From NCBI GenBank assembly GCA_022843125.1, contig JALHOG010000043.1, positions 1 through 45,061 of the forward strand: a DNA stretch of 45,061 nucleotides, in the 5' to 3' direction. Shown here one piece after another: positions 28,303-39,782 of the stretch (the first letter of the stretch is position 1; each line of letters opens with the position of its first letter). The position numbers and the translations under genes were made by a program. The notes beneath the pieces are model-generated. The model did not search any database and was not told the DNA's origin. It was given only the letters and a program-made list of their open reading frames with translations. The stretch is from Ilumatobacteraceae bacterium (GTDB taxonomy: Bacteria; Actinomycetota; Acidimicrobiia; Acidimicrobiales; Ilumatobacteraceae).

Positions 28303-29385
28303 GTGACCGTACCGACCATCGCGGACGAACCGAGGACCAACCCGCTCGCGCAGCGCGCCGAGTGGCTCGGGCTGACCGCGATGGTCGTGTCGGGCGTGGT
28401 GCTGATGCTCATCGGGGCCCGATGGGTCACCGGCCCGCTGGCGGTGTTCGCCGCGGCGATCATGCTCGGCGCGATCGTGACGCTGGTGATCACCGCGATC
28501 ACCGGTGGTCCCGAGGCTCGCCGAAAGATCGCCCCGTACGGCCTGCTCAAGCCCGGTGTGCTCTGGCTCGCGCTGTTCTACCTCGCCCCACTGATCACCC
28601 TGCTCAAGTCGTCGCTGTCGACACTGCCCAGTCGCTTCGCGGTGAAAGCCGAGTTCGACTGGAACTTCGGCAACTACCGCGACGCTTTCACCGACAACGC
28701 CCCGCAGTTCGGTCGGGCGCTGCTGTTCGCTGCGATCGCCACGGTTCTGACGATCCTCATCGGCTACCCGCTCGCCTACGTGATCGCGTTTCGCGGGCGG
28801 AAGTACCGGTCGCTGCTGCTCGGCCTGATCGTCATCCCCTTCTTCACCAGCTATCTGATCCGCACGATCGCGTGGAGTTCACTCCTCGCCGACAGCGGCC
28901 CGATCGTCGGCTTCCTCGACCTGCTCGGGCTGACCGGCCCGCTCTCGACGCTCGGGATCATGGACAACGGCAAGCTCATCAACACCCCGGCGGCCGTGAT
29001 CGGTGGGCTCACGTACAACTTCCTGCCGTTCATGATCCTGCCGATCTACGTCAGCCTCGAGAAGGTCAACCCGGCGCTGGTCGACGCCGCCCAGGACCTC
29101 TACTCCCCGTCGGTCAAGGCGTTCTTCCGGGTGGTGTTCCCGCTCACGATCCCGGGTCTGTTCGCAGGCACCCTGCTCACGTTCATCCCGGCAGCGGGCG
29201 ACTTCATCAACCAGCAGTACCTGGGCAACCCGAACACCTCGATGATCGGCAACTCGATCCAGAACCAGTTCCTCGTGCAGAACAACGTCCCGCTCGCATC
29301 GGCGATGTCGTTCGTGTTGATGATCACGATCACGATCGGCGTGCTGATCTACACGAAGTTCTTCGGGACGGAGGAGCTGGCATGA
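28303..29385 (+). CDS. potB: Polyamine-type ABC transporter permease, PotB-like
   Basis: 360 residues from a GTG at 28303, 7 nt after potD. Two additional N-terminal hydrophobic segments (about 25-75) precede the standard permease core (YGLLKPGVLWLALFYLAPLI; six helices). The ATPase-contact loop is DAAQDLYSPSVKAFFRVVFP. The extra N-terminal helices make it longer than the usual 280-310 residues. Its stop overlaps the potC start (ATGA 29382-29385). Confidence 0.9.
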   Translation: MTVPTIADEPRTNPLAQRAEWLGLTAMVVSGVVLMLIGARWVTGPLAVFAAAIMLGAIVTLVITAITGGPEARRKIAPYGLLKPGVLWLALFYLAPLITLLKSSLSTLPSRFAVKAEFDWNFGNYRDAFTDNAPQFGRALLFAAIATVLTILIGYPLAYVIAFRGRKYRSLLLGLIVIPFFTSYLIRTIAWSSLLADSGPIVGFLDLLGLTGPLSTLGIMDNGKLINTPAAVIGGLTYNFLPFMILPIYVSLEKVNPALVDAAQDLYSPSVKAFFRVVFPLTIPGLFAGTLLTFIPAAGDFINQQYLGNPNTSMIGNSIQNQFLVQNNVPLASAMSFVLMITITIGVLIYTKFFGTEELA

Positions 29386-30188
29386 GTGCACCCACCACGG
29401 TCCGCGGCTCGTTTGCGAAGTGGCTGCTCAACGGGTACGCCGCTCTTGCTCTGCTCTACCTGTTCGTGCCGATCCTGTGGATCGTCGCGTTCTCGTTCAA
29501 TCGGCCGAACGGCAACTACAACATCCAGTGGCAGCGCTTCACGTTCAGCAACTGGACCGACCCGTTCAGCGATCAGGGTCTCACCGACGCCCTGCAGGAG
29601 AGCCTCAAGATCGCCGCGATCTCCACCTCGGTCGCCACGGTACTGGGCTCGCTCATCGCACTCGCGTTGTCGCGATACCGGTTCCGCGGCGGCAACGCGA
29701 TGAACCTGTTCCTGGTGCTCCCGCTCACCACCCCCGAGATCGTCCTCGGTTCGTCGTTGGCGACGCTGTTCATCGACTGGGACATCACCCGTGGTTTCAC
29801 GACCGTGGTGATCGCCCACATCATGTTCCAGGTCAGCTTCGTAGCGCTCACCGTGCGGGCCCGCATCCGAGGGTTCGACTGGACCCTCGAGCAAGCCGCC
29901 CAGGACCTCGGTGCGACACCGCTGCGCACGTTCTGGCGGGTCACGTTCCCGCTCGTGTTGCCGGGCGTGCTCGCCGCCGCGCTGCTGTCGTTCGCATTGT
30001 CGATCGACGACTTCATCATCACGTTCTTCAACGCGGGCTCGCTGCAGACCTTCCCGCTGCAGATCAACGGTGAGTTCAGGGTCCGCTTCCCACCGGCGGT
30101 CAACGTGCTGGCGACGACGATCCTCGTGTTCAGCATCGCGATCATGGTCACGGGCACCCTCTTCGGCAGCCGCAAGAAGCGCGTCTGA
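29382..30188 (+). CDS. potC: Polyamine-type ABC transporter permease, PotC-like
   Basis: 268 residues from the ATG at 29382, with GGAGGAG upstream inside potB; the frame is open far upstream but that is shadow of potB. Six-helix permease with FVPILWIVAFSFNRPNGNYN at the start and the contact loop EQAAQDLGATPLRTFWRVTF. The C-terminus ends in a basic GSRKKRV. It ends only 9 bp from the stop of the convergent aldehyde dehydrogenase gene. Confidence 0.92.
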   Translation: MSAPTTVRGSFAKWLLNGYAALALLYLFVPILWIVAFSFNRPNGNYNIQWQRFTFSNWTDPFSDQGLTDALQESLKIAAISTSVATVLGSLIALALSRYRFRGGNAMNLFLVLPLTTPEIVLGSSLATLFIDWDITRGFTTVVIAHIMFQVSFVALTVRARIRGFDWTLEQAAQDLGATPLRTFWRVTFPLVLPGVLAAALLSFALSIDDFIITFFNAGSLQTFPLQINGEFRVRFPPAVNVLATTILVFSIAIMVTGTLFGSRKKRV

Positions 30189-30197
30189 TCCGGGCGC

Positions 30198-31673
30198 TCA
30201 ATAGGGGGCGTCGACGTCGCCGAGTTCGACGTACACGCTCTTGATCTGGCTGTAGTGGTCGAGGGCGGCGCGTCCGTTCTCACGACCGATGCCCGAGTGT
30301 TTGTACCCGCCGAAGGGCATCGCGACGGGCGTCAGGTTGTAGGTGTTGATCCAGCACGTCCCGGCCTCGAGCCGGGCGATCACGCGGTGCCCTCGCGCGA
30401 TGTCGCGAGTGAACACGCCTGCGGCGAGACCGAACTGGGTCGAGTTCGCTCGCGCAACGACCTCGTCCTCGTCGTCGAAGGGCAGCACGCACATCACGGG
30501 CCCGAAGATCTCCTCACGCGCGATCCGCATGTCGTCGGTGACGTCGGCGAACACCGTCGGCCGGACGAACAAGCCGCCCGGCAGCCCAGCCACCGACACT
30601 GCCTCGCCGCCGGTGACGACGCGAGCGCCATCGTCATCGCGGCCGATCCGGAGATAGTCGAGCACCTTCGCGTGCTGGACAGCGCTCACGAGCGGACCCA
30701 TCTGTGTCGCCTCGTCGAGCGGGTCGCCGAGCACGATCCGCTCGGTCCGGGCAGCCACTCGTGCCAGGAACTCGTCATAGACCGAACGGTGGACGAACAC
30801 CCGGGTGCCGTTCGAACAGACCTGACCGGTGGAGTAGAAGTTGCCGAGCATCGCACCCGACACCGCATTGTCGAGTTCGGCGTCGTCGAAGACGATCAGG
30901 GGCGACTTGCCGCCCAGTTCCAACGTCACGTGCTTCAATCCGGTCGCCGCTGCGGCGGCCACGCGCTCCCCGGTCGCGACCGAACCGGTGACCGAGACCT
31001 TGGCGACACGGGGGTGCGCCACGAGCGCTCCGCCGACGTCGCCTGCGCCCTGGAGGACGTTGAAGGCACCCGGTGGCAATCCGGCCTCGACGAGGATGGC
31101 AGCGAGTCGGAGCGCGGTGAGCGGCGTGACCTCCGACGGCTTGAAGACCATCGAGTTGCCGGCGGCGAGCGCAGGCGCAGCCTTCCAACATGCGATCTGG
31201 ATCGGGTAGTTCCACGCTCCGATCCCGACGCACACGCCGAGCGGTTCGCGGCGCGTGTACGCGAATGATGCTCCGGGCGAGCCCCCGAGCGGGATGAGGT
31301 CGGTGGTGTCGGTCGCGATCACGTTGCCGAAGTGCTCCAGGCAGTCGGCGCCTGACATCGCGTCGGCGACGAGGGTTTCCTGGAGTGGCTTGCCGGTGTC
31401 GAGCGTCTCGAGCACCGAGAGGTCGTGGTTGCGCTCCCGGATCAGGTCGGCCGCACGCCGCAGCACCCGGCCGCGCTCGACCGGTGGTGTCGCCGCCCAC
31501 TCGCGGTGCGCCTCGGCCGCCGCGTCGACCGTTCGATCGATCAGTTCGGGGTCGGCGGCGCGGAGGCGTGCGATCACCTCGCCGGTGGCGGGGAACCGTG
31601 ACTCGAACGAGTCACCGGTGGATTCGACGAATTGCCCGCCGACGTGATGAGAAGCAGGAGGTTGCGCGCGCAC
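30198..31673 (-). CDS. BetB-like aldehyde dehydrogenase
   Basis: 491 residues from the GTG at 31673; a TTG at 31718 is the only upstream option. NAD(P)-dependent aldehyde oxidation to acid in the cytoplasm. Catalytic residues are visible: Asn154 (GAWNYP), Glu252 (LELGGKSP) and Cys286 ([12 protein letters not shown], the form typical of betaine-aldehyde dehydrogenases). Length is normal. Next to a polyamine-type importer, an aminoaldehyde from putrescine/spermidine breakdown is a reasonable substrate, betaine aldehyde the other. It lies 51 bp beyond the rpsJ terminator, convergent with potC. Confidence 0.9.
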   Translation of the reverse strand: MRAQPPASHHVGGQFVESTGDSFESRFPATGEVIARLRAADPELIDRTVDAAAEAHREWAATPPVERGRVLRRAADLIRERNHDLSVLETLDTGKPLQETLVADAMSGADCLEHFGNVIATDTTDLIPLGGSPGASFAYTRREPLGVCVGIGAWNYPIQIACWKAAPALAAGNSMVFKPSEVTPLTALRLAAILVEAGLPPGAFNVLQGAGDVGGALVAHPRVAKVSVTGSVATGERVAAAAATGLKHVTLELGGKSPLIVFDDAELDNAVSGAMLGNFYSTGQVCSNGTRVFVHRSVYDEFLARVAARTERIVLGDPLDEATQMGPLVSAVQHAKVLDYLRIGRDDDGARVVTGGEAVSVAGLPGGLFVRPTVFADVTDDMRIAREEIFGPVMCVLPFDDEDEVVARANSTQFGLAAGVFTRDIARGHRVIARLEAGTCWINTYNLTPVAMPFGGYKHSGIGRENGRAALDHYSQIKSVYVELGDVDAPY

Positions 31674-31723
31674 CTCCGGATCTTGGCATGCGCTGCAGCG
31701 CCGATCAGCGCCCACCAACGCAA

Positions 31724-31762
31724 ACGGCGAGGGGTGCGGCCGAATGCCGCTCCCCTCGCCGT
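31724..31762 (-). terminator. Strong terminator after rpsJ
   Basis: Outer arms acggcgagggg (31724-31734) and cccctcgccgt (31752-31762) pair perfectly over 11 bp, with an inner gcggc/gccgc stem and 5-nt loop. It begins 11 nt beyond the rpsJ stop and the minus strand continues with TTTGCGTT. This closes the fusA-tuf-rpsJ unit and separates it from the dehydrogenase. Confidence 0.8.
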
Positions 31763-31773
31763 GTTGCGTGTCG

Positions 31774-32088
31774 TCAGGACTGCTGGATCTTGATCTCGAT
31801 GTCGACCCCAGCGGGCAGCTCGATGCGCTGCAGGCTGTCGATCGTCTTCGCGTTGGGGTTGACGATGTCGATCAACCGCTTGTGGACACGCATCTCGAAG
31901 TGCTCTCGCGAGTCCTTGTCGATGTGGGGGCCGCGGATGACCGTGTAGCGGTGCTTGTCGGTCGGCAACGGGATCGGGCCACGGATCGTGGCGTCGGTGC
32001 GGTTGACCGTCTCGACGATCTTGCGCGTCGACTGGTCGATGATCTCGTGGTCGAACGCCTTCAAACGGATGCGAATGCTCTGTGCCAT
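31774..32088 (-). CDS. rpsJ: 30S ribosomal protein S10
   Basis: 104 residues, usual length. [40 protein letters not shown] and [16 protein letters not shown] are diagnostic. Besides 30S assembly S10 (NusE) takes part in antitermination. It lies 18 nt after tuf and is followed by a terminator, so it is split from rplC, which it usually precedes. Confidence 0.98.
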   Translation of the reverse strand: MAQSIRIRLKAFDHEIIDQSTRKIVETVNRTDATIRGPIPLPTDKHRYTVIRGPHIDKDSREHFEMRVHKRLIDIVNPNAKTIDSLQRIELPAGVDIEIKIQQS

Positions 32089-32106
32089 GTCAATCGTTCC
32101 TGTCGG

Positions 32107-33291
32107 TCACTTGAGGATCTTGGTGACGCGGCCGGCGCCAACGGTACGCCCACCCTCACGAATCGCGAACCGCAAACCCTCATCCATCGCGATCGGCTTC
32201 CCGAGCTCCACCGTCATCGACACATTGTCACCAGGCATCACCATCTCCGTACCCGACGGCAACTCCACCGTCCCGGTCACATCAGTCGTCCGGAAAAAGA
32301 ACTGCGGACGATAGTTATTGAAGAACGGCTTGTGACGACCACCCTCCTCCTTCGTCAACACATACACCTGACCCTCAAAATTCGTGTGCGGCGTAATGCT
32401 CCCCGGCTTACACAACACCTGCCCACGCTCAACATCATCTTTGCCCGTCCCACGCAACAACGCACCGATGTTGTCCCCCGCCTGCCCCTCATCGAGCAAC
32501 TTCCGGAACATCTCCACACCAGTACACGTCGTCTTCTGCGTATTCCGCAAACCCACGATCTCGATCTCATCACCGGTGTGCACCACACCCTGCTCGATCT
32601 TCCCCGTCACCACAGTCCCACGACCCGTGATCGTGAACACATCCTCGATCGGCATCAAGAACGGCTTGTCCAACTCACGCACCGGCTGCGGAATGTAGCT
32701 ATCACACGCAGCCATCAGCTCCATGATCTTCTCCTGCCACTCCGCATCACCCTCCAACGCCTTCAACGCGCTGACCGCAACCACCGGAGCACCATCACCA
32801 TCGAACTCGTACTCCGACAACAACTCACGGATCTCGAGCTCCACCAACTCCAACAACTCCGCATCATCAACCATGTCAGCCTTGTTCAACGCCACCACGA
32901 TCGACGGAACACCAACCTGACGAGCCAACAACACATGCTCACGCGTCTGCGGCATCGGACCATCCGTCGCCGCAACCACCAGAATCGCGCCATCAACCTG
33001 CGCCGCACCAGTAATCATGTTCTTGATGTAATCAGCATGACCCGGCATATCAACATGCGCATAATGCCGATGCTCAGTCGAATACTCGATATGCGCGATA
33101 GAGATCGTGATACCACGAGCCTTCTCCTCCGGCGCCTTATCAATATTGTCGAAAGAAGTGAACTCAGCCAACCCACGATCCGCCAAAGTGCGAGAAATCG
33201 CAGCAGTCAGAGTGGTCTTACCATGGTCGATATGACCCATCGTGCCGATATTCACATGCGGCTTCGTGCGCTCGAACTTCGCCTTGCTCAT
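32107..33291 (-). CDS. tuf: Elongation factor Tu, with atypical codon usage
   Basis: 394 residues, complete. GTP-binding motifs GHIDHGKT (P-loop), DMPGHADY (switch II) and NKAD are intact, and domains 2-3 end with the normal RVTKILK. It delivers aminoacyl-tRNA to the ribosome. The body of the gene uses TTG for Leu, GTG/GTT for Val and GAT for Asp far more than its neighbours, which use CTC/CTG, GTC and GAC. In a 20-codon sample (33121-33180) 12 end in G/C, against 19 of 20 in a fusA sample (33901-33960). The last dozen codons return to local usage. Confidence 0.98.
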   Translation of the reverse strand: MSKAKFERTKPHVNIGTMGHIDHGKTTLTAAISRTLADRGLAEFTSFDNIDKAPEEKARGITISIAHIEYSTEHRHYAHVDMPGHADYIKNMITGAAQVDGAILVVAATDGPMPQTREHVLLARQVGVPSIVVALNKADMVDDAELLELVELEIRELLSEYEFDGDGAPVVAVSALKALEGDAEWQEKIMELMAACDSYIPQPVRELDKPFLMPIEDVFTITGRGTVVTGKIEQGVVHTGDEIEIVGLRNTQKTTCTGVEMFRKLLDEGQAGDNIGALLRGTGKDDVERGQVLCKPGSITPHTNFEGQVYVLTKEEGGRHKPFFNNYRPQFFFRTTDVTGTVELPSGTEMVMPGDNVSMTVELGKPIAMDEGLRFAIREGGRTVGAGRVTKILK

Positions 33292-33338
33292 TGCTGTCTC
33301 CGTCTCTCGGGGATCTGTGGGTTGTCAAAGAACGTACG

Positions 33339-33366
33339 GAGCCTAGCGGCCTGATCGGCCGGCTCC
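33339..33366 (-). other. Stem-loop in the fusA-tuf gap
   Basis: ggagcc (33339-33344) pairs with ggctcc (33361-33366), enclosing a ggcc-type inner pair. It lies 8 nt after the fusA stop and before tuf. It may be a partial terminator or processing site that adjusts the tuf:fusA ratio; no U-run follows. Confidence 0.4.
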
Positions 33367-33374
33367 ACAGGACG

Positions 33375-35474
<2,100 letters not shown>

Positions 35475-35566
35475 CGTCAGGGGTCACTTCCGTCTCAGTG
35501 GTGGAACTCAAGGGGCGTCGGGTTGGACGGCGGGACGCGCCGAACGAGCCAGAAACACGGCTGTCC

Positions 35567-35572
35567 ATTGTA
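35567..35572 (-). promoter_or_regulatory. Candidate -10 element for fusA-tuf-rpsJ
   Basis: TACAAT on the minus strand (five of six consensus positions), about 92 nt upstream of the fusA start and outside the CBS gene. The -35 region at 17-nt spacing is poor. A separate promoter is expected because rpsL-rpsG are detached. Confidence 0.45.
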
Positions 35573-35621
35573 CAACCGTGCCGAACGCTTCCACCTGGGC
35601 GCGGCCACCACCGCAGCCCGG

Positions 35622-36062
35622 TCAGCGACCGCTGATGTACTCCGCGAGGGCGTGGTTCTCGTGCTCGAGTTCGGCGAGCCGGGCCTTGACGACATCGCCG
35701 ATCGAGACGATGCCCGACAGGTGACCGCGCTCGTCGACGACGGGCAGGTGGCGGATGCGGCGCTCGGTCATGAGCGACATCAGCCGGTCGACGCCGTCCC
35801 CGGCCGCGCACGTCACGACATCGGTCGACATGACCGAGCCGACGCTGCGATCGAGCGAGTCGGAGCCGAGCGCGGCGGCGGCCCGGACGATGTCGCGCTC
35901 GGACACGATCCCTTCGATCGCGCGCCCGTCGCCCGAGACGACGAGCGCGCCGACGCGTCGCTCCCCGAGCGCACGCACGGCATCTCGCAGCGACGCGGTC
36001 TGCTGGATCGTCTCGACGTCGGACCCCTTCGTCCCGATGATCGACTGAACGTTCACGGACAT
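35622..36062 (-). CDS. Tandem CBS-domain protein
   Basis: 146 residues from the ATG at 36062, preceded closely by GGAAGGGG; the frame continues upstream only as antisense of the neighbouring E1 gene. It consists of two CBS motifs (about 8-62 and 75-132), each with the typical ending: GIVSERDIVRAAA and GIVSIGDVVKARLAEL. CBS pairs bind adenine nucleotides and act as energy sensors. A stand-alone CBS protein of this kind often regulates a partner enzyme; the divergent E1-type enzyme 147 bp away is a candidate (inference). Confidence 0.9.
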   Translation of the reverse strand: MSVNVQSIIGTKGSDVETIQQTASLRDAVRALGERRVGALVVSGDGRAIEGIVSERDIVRAAAALGSDSLDRSVGSVMSTDVVTCAAGDGVDRLMSLMTERRIRHLPVVDERGHLSGIVSIGDVVKARLAELEHENHALAEYISGR

Positions 36063-36209
36063 CCCCTTCCGGTCATCGCCCCCAGGCCGGCAACCTAGTG
36101 CACTCGTGAAGCGCCGTCGAGTGGGCGCGTCGCCACGCTGTGCGCCAGGACGCTGGGGGAGCGCGGCCGGCTCGCACGCCACGGTGTTCGCAGCGGCGAG
36201 ACTGTGCCG

Positions 36210-38594
36210 ATGGGAGACCCGCTCGACACGCTCGACACGCTCGACACAGTGCAGCGTCGCGTGCTGTGGCTCGCCGTGCGGATGGTCGACCACGCCAATC
36301 GCGAACGCCCGACGCCACCCGCCCCCGGCGGCCGCGACGCCGAGTTCGCCGTGAAGGTCGGCGGCCACATGGCATCGAGCGCTTCGATGGTGAGCATCAT
36401 GACCGCGCTGTGGTTCGCCCACATCGGCGGTGGCGACAAGGTCGCGGTGAAGCCGCACGCATCGCCGGTGTTCCATGCGATCAAGTACCTCCAGGGCGAA
36501 CTCGGCCGCGAGCAGCTGTCCCGGCTCCGCGAGTTCGGCGGGCTGCAGAGCTACCCGAGCCGGACCAAGGATCCCGACGTCGCCGACTTCTCGACCGGCT
36601 CGGTCGGTCTCGGCGTCGTGGCCCCGCTGTTCGCCGCGATGACACGGCGCTACATCGACGCACACTTCTCGGCCGCCCCTGCACCCGCCCGCTTCATCGC
36701 ACTGGTCGGCGATGCCGAACTCGACGAGGGCAACGTCTGGGAGGCGATCTCGGACGCTTCGCTGCAGGGCCTCGGCAACGTCATGTTCGTCGTCGATGCC
36801 AACCGGCAGAGCCTCGACCGCGTCATCCCCGGCCAGAAGATCAAGCAGCTGATGGAGTTCTTCGACGGCTCCGGCTGGCATGTCGTCGAGGCGAAGTACG
36901 GCGGTCTGCTCCAGGCGGCCTTCGCTCGCGACGGCGGCGACGCGCTGCAGCGCCACATCGACGAGATGAGCAACGAGCGGTACCAGTCCCTGTTCGCGCT
37001 GCGCGGTACCGATCTCCGGCCCGCGTTCCTGCAGGGCGCCGACGCCTCGGTCGAGCGCTTCGTCGCCGACATCGCCGATCACGACCTGGTGCCGCTCGTC
37101 CAGAACCTGGGAGGGCACGATCTCCGGTTGCTGCTCGACAGCTACCGCGCGTGCGACGCGGTCACCGATCGACCGAGCGTCGTGTTCGCCTACACGGTCA
37201 AGGGATGGGGACTGCCGATCGCCGGCGATCCGCTGAACCACGCCGCCCTGCTCAGCGCGACCCAGATCGACGCGCTCCGCAGCGAGGTCGGGCTCGATCT
37301 CACCACGGAGTGGGACCGCTTCGACCCGTCGACGCCCGCCGGGCGCATGGCTGCGGCCGCCGGGGCCGAGGTCAACAACCCGGTACCGACACCTCGCCCG
37401 TCGATCCCGGTGCCCGACGCCGTCTCGCCCACCGTCGGCGCGAAACCCGTCAGCACACAGGAGGTGTTCGGCCGGCTCCTGACCGGCCTGGGCTCGTCCG
37501 AAGCGGTGGCCGAGCGCATCGTCACCCTCTCCCCTGATGTGAGCGTCAGCACCAACCTCGGCGGCTGGATCAACAAGTTCGGGGTGTTCCATCCCGAGGA
37601 TCAACCCGACTATCTCGGCGGCGACCGGCTCCTGCGATGGCAGCAGGGGCCGACCGGCCGCCACGTCGAGCTCGGCATCAGCGAGATGAACCTGTTCCTC
37701 GCGCTGCATGCGTTCGGCCTCGGACACGAGCTCCACGGCGAGCATCTGCTCCCGATCGGCACGGTCTACGACCCGTTCGTCTGCCGAGGGCTCGACGCGC
37801 TGATCTACGGCCTGTACAGCGGGGCCCGCTTCGTCGTGGTGGGGACACCGGCCGGCGTGACGCTCGCCCCCGAGGGAGGCGCCCACCAGAGCACGATCAC
37901 ACCCTCGATCGGGCTCGAGCTGCCTGGGCTCTCCTACGTCGAGCCGTGCTTCGCCGGCGCCCTCGACTGGGTGTTGTGCGACGGCCTGCAACGGCTCGGA
38001 TTGCCCGACGGCGACAGCCTGTACCTCCGGTTGAGCACGCGCCCTGTCGACCAGGCGCCCTTCCGCGCCGCGACCGAACGCATCGGGGCACCGACCATCC
38101 GCAGCGACGTGCTGCGCGGCGGATACCGGCTCGTCGAACCTCCGAACGAGCTCACCGACGCCCCGGCGGTCGTGATCGCCGCCTGTGGTGCGGTCGTCCC
38201 CGAAGCGGTCCATGCTGCGCGGGCCCTCGCCGGTGAGGGGATCGCAGCGACCGTGATCGACGTCGTCTCACCCGACCGGCTCTACCGCGAGTGGCGCACC
38301 GAGCTCCGCGCCGCGAGCCGGGAGGCACGGCGCGCCCGCCTCGACGGCACCCACCTGGCGCGCCTGATCCCGCCCCATGAGCGGTCGGCGCCGATCGTCA
38401 CGGTGCACGACGCGGCGAGTCACGCGCTCGCCTGGCTGGGTTCGGTGTTCGGCCAACCGACGATCCCCGTCGGTGTCGACGAGTTCGGCCAATCTGGCTC
38501 GATCGCCGATCTCTACCACCACTTCGATCTGCTCCCAGACCAGATCGCCAACGCCGCCCTGGTGGCCGCCGGTCTCGACGAGGCGGCGCCGTGA
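36210..38594 (+). CDS. AceE-like thiamine-diphosphate E1 enzyme (2-oxoacid dehydrogenase/transketolase family)
   Basis: 794 residues from the ATG at 36210 (a GTG two codons earlier is possible). Single-chain layout of homodimeric pyruvate dehydrogenase E1: N-terminal thiamine-diphosphate domain with GGHMASSASMVSIMTALWFA and the cofactor motif GDAELDEGNVWEA...NRQSLD; a pyrimidine-binding middle domain (ELGISEMNLFLALHAFGLGH); and a transketolase C-terminal domain with VGVDEFGQSGSIADLYHHF. No E2 or E3 gene is in the window, so the physiological reaction (oxidative or not) is open. A short ctcgacacg triple repeat encodes LDTLDTLDT near the start. It overlaps the next gene by 4 nt. Confidence 0.85.
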   Translation: MGDPLDTLDTLDTVQRRVLWLAVRMVDHANRERPTPPAPGGRDAEFAVKVGGHMASSASMVSIMTALWFAHIGGGDKVAVKPHASPVFHAIKYLQGELGREQLSRLREFGGLQSYPSRTKDPDVADFSTGSVGLGVVAPLFAAMTRRYIDAHFSAAPAPARFIALVGDAELDEGNVWEAISDASLQGLGNVMFVVDANRQSLDRVIPGQKIKQLMEFFDGSGWHVVEAKYGGLLQAAFARDGGDALQRHIDEMSNERYQSLFALRGTDLRPAFLQGADASVERFVADIADHDLVPLVQNLGGHDLRLLLDSYRACDAVTDRPSVVFAYTVKGWGLPIAGDPLNHAALLSATQIDALRSEVGLDLTTEWDRFDPSTPAGRMAAAAGAEVNNPVPTPRPSIPVPDAVSPTVGAKPVSTQEVFGRLLTGLGSSEAVAERIVTLSPDVSVSTNLGGWINKFGVFHPEDQPDYLGGDRLLRWQQGPTGRHVELGISEMNLFLALHAFGLGHELHGEHLLPIGTVYDPFVCRGLDALIYGLYSGARFVVVGTPAGVTLAPEGGAHQSTITPSIGLELPGLSYVEPCFAGALDWVLCDGLQRLGLPDGDSLYLRLSTRPVDQAPFRAATERIGAPTIRSDVLRGGYRLVEPPNELTDAPAVVIAACGAVVPEAVHAARALAGEGIAATVIDVVSPDRLYREWRTELRAASREARRARLDGTHLARLIPPHERSAPIVTVHDAASHALAWLGSVFGQPTIPVGVDEFGQSGSIADLYHHFDLLPDQIANAALVAAGLDEAAP

Positions 38595-39754
38595 GCGGCC
38601 CTGGCGCGACTCCTTCGGCAGCCGGTGCACCGCTCGACGTCGACGAGCTCGAGGCGTGGTTCGTGCGGCGCGGCGTGCCGCACTTCATCGTCGACTACTC
38701 GGCGCGCACCGACATCTGGACCCGCGCGCTGCCGATCCTCGTGCTCGCCTACTTCCTCGTCGGGCTCAACGCCCTCGACATCCACGAGCACTCCGTCGGC
38801 TGGAACCTCGCGGTGGCCGCGCTCGTGGTCGCGGTGCTCGTCGCCACGTGGGCGGTCACCAACCGTGCCCGGCGACGGCCGCTGTTCGCGATCCCGACCG
38901 AGGTCGGCCCGGCCGAGCTGGTGATCTTCGTGCTCGGACCGGCCCTCCCGCCGCTGCTGCTCGGGCAGGCCGGCGACGCGTTCCAGGCCCTCGTCCAGAG
39001 CATGGCGGTGCTCGGCACGATCTACCTCGCGACGAGCTACGCGATCATCCCGCTGTTCCGATGGGCCTCGCGCCGGTCGGCGGCACAGGTGGCGCTGTTC
39101 TTCAACACCGTCGTGCGTGTGCTGCCGCTGCTGCTGCTGGTCATCACGTTCCTGTTCGTGAACGCCGAGGTCTGGCAGGTCGCCGGGCGCCTGCGCGGCT
39201 GGCCGTACGTCATCGTGGTCGGCCTGTTCGTCGCGTTCGGCGTCCTGTTCGTCCTGTCGCGCGTTCCCGGCCTGATCACCGGACTCGCGACGTTCGACGA
39301 CTGGGACCGCGTCACCGAGCTCGTCGACGGCACACCTGCCGAGGGTTGGGAACGGCCGACCGGTCCGATCGCCGTGGCGCCACTCGACGGCAGGGAACGG
39401 CTCAACCTCGCGCTCGTCACGATCTTCAACCAGGCGCTGCAGATCACCTTCGTCGCGATCACCATCTACGGGTTCTTCGTCCTGCTCGGTTGGCTCGCGA
39501 TCCCACCCGACACCGTCGCGGTGTGGATCGCCGGCGAGCCCAACGAGCTCGCCGGAAGCGGTCGCCTGGTGGTGACCGAGGAGCTGCTGCGGGTGGCCGG
39601 CTTCCTCGCGGCGTTCACGGGGATGTACTTCACGGTGGTCCTGTCGACCGACGCGACCTACCGGGAGGAGTTCGCCGAGGACGTCGCCCCGCAGATCCGC
39701 CAGGCGCTCGCCGTCCGGGCCCTGTACCTCGCAGCGTTGCGACGCGGCGCCTGA
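38591..39754 (+). CDS. Multi-pass membrane protein of unknown function
   Basis: 387 residues from the GTG at 38591, overlapping the E1 stop (GTGA). A soluble N-terminal segment (DVDELEAWFVRRGVPHFIVD) is followed by about seven hydrophobic segments, including LPILVLAYFLVGL, VAALVVAVLVATWAV and VLPLLLLVITFLFVNAEVW, with a polar loop of about 70 residues before the last group. No transporter or enzyme motif is recognised. Coupled translation with the E1 enzyme suggests a joint function. Confidence 0.8.
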   Translation: MSGPGATPSAAGAPLDVDELEAWFVRRGVPHFIVDYSARTDIWTRALPILVLAYFLVGLNALDIHEHSVGWNLAVAALVVAVLVATWAVTNRARRRPLFAIPTEVGPAELVIFVLGPALPPLLLGQAGDAFQALVQSMAVLGTIYLATSYAIIPLFRWASRRSAAQVALFFNTVVRVLPLLLLVITFLFVNAEVWQVAGRLRGWPYVIVVGLFVAFGVLFVLSRVPGLITGLATFDDWDRVTELVDGTPAEGWERPTGPIAVAPLDGRERLNLALVTIFNQALQITFVAITIYGFFVLLGWLAIPPDTVAVWIAGEPNELAGSGRLVVTEELLRVAGFLAAFTGMYFTVVLSTDATYREEFAEDVAPQIRQALAVRALYLAALRRGA

Positions 39755-39764
39755 CGCGGAACGA

Positions 39765-39782
39765 CCCGCCCTCGCAGGCGGG
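39765..39782. terminator. Hairpin between convergent genes
   Basis: cccgcc (39765-39770) and ggcggg (39777-39782) with loop ctcgca. It lies in the 57-bp gap between the membrane-protein stop and the rpsG stop, where a bidirectional terminator would be expected. No T-runs. Confidence 0.5.

Noticed and set aside
33323..33328. TTGACA upstream of tuf as a -35 element
   Set aside because: The position 17 nt downstream reads AGACGG, so no -10 supports it.
31744..33354. 536-codon plus-strand frame across tuf
   Set aside because: Antisense to tuf and rpsJ with His/Arg/Thr-rich low-complexity product.
35622..38213. 863-codon minus-strand frame
   Set aside because: Only its last 146 codons are the CBS protein; the rest is antisense to the E1 gene.
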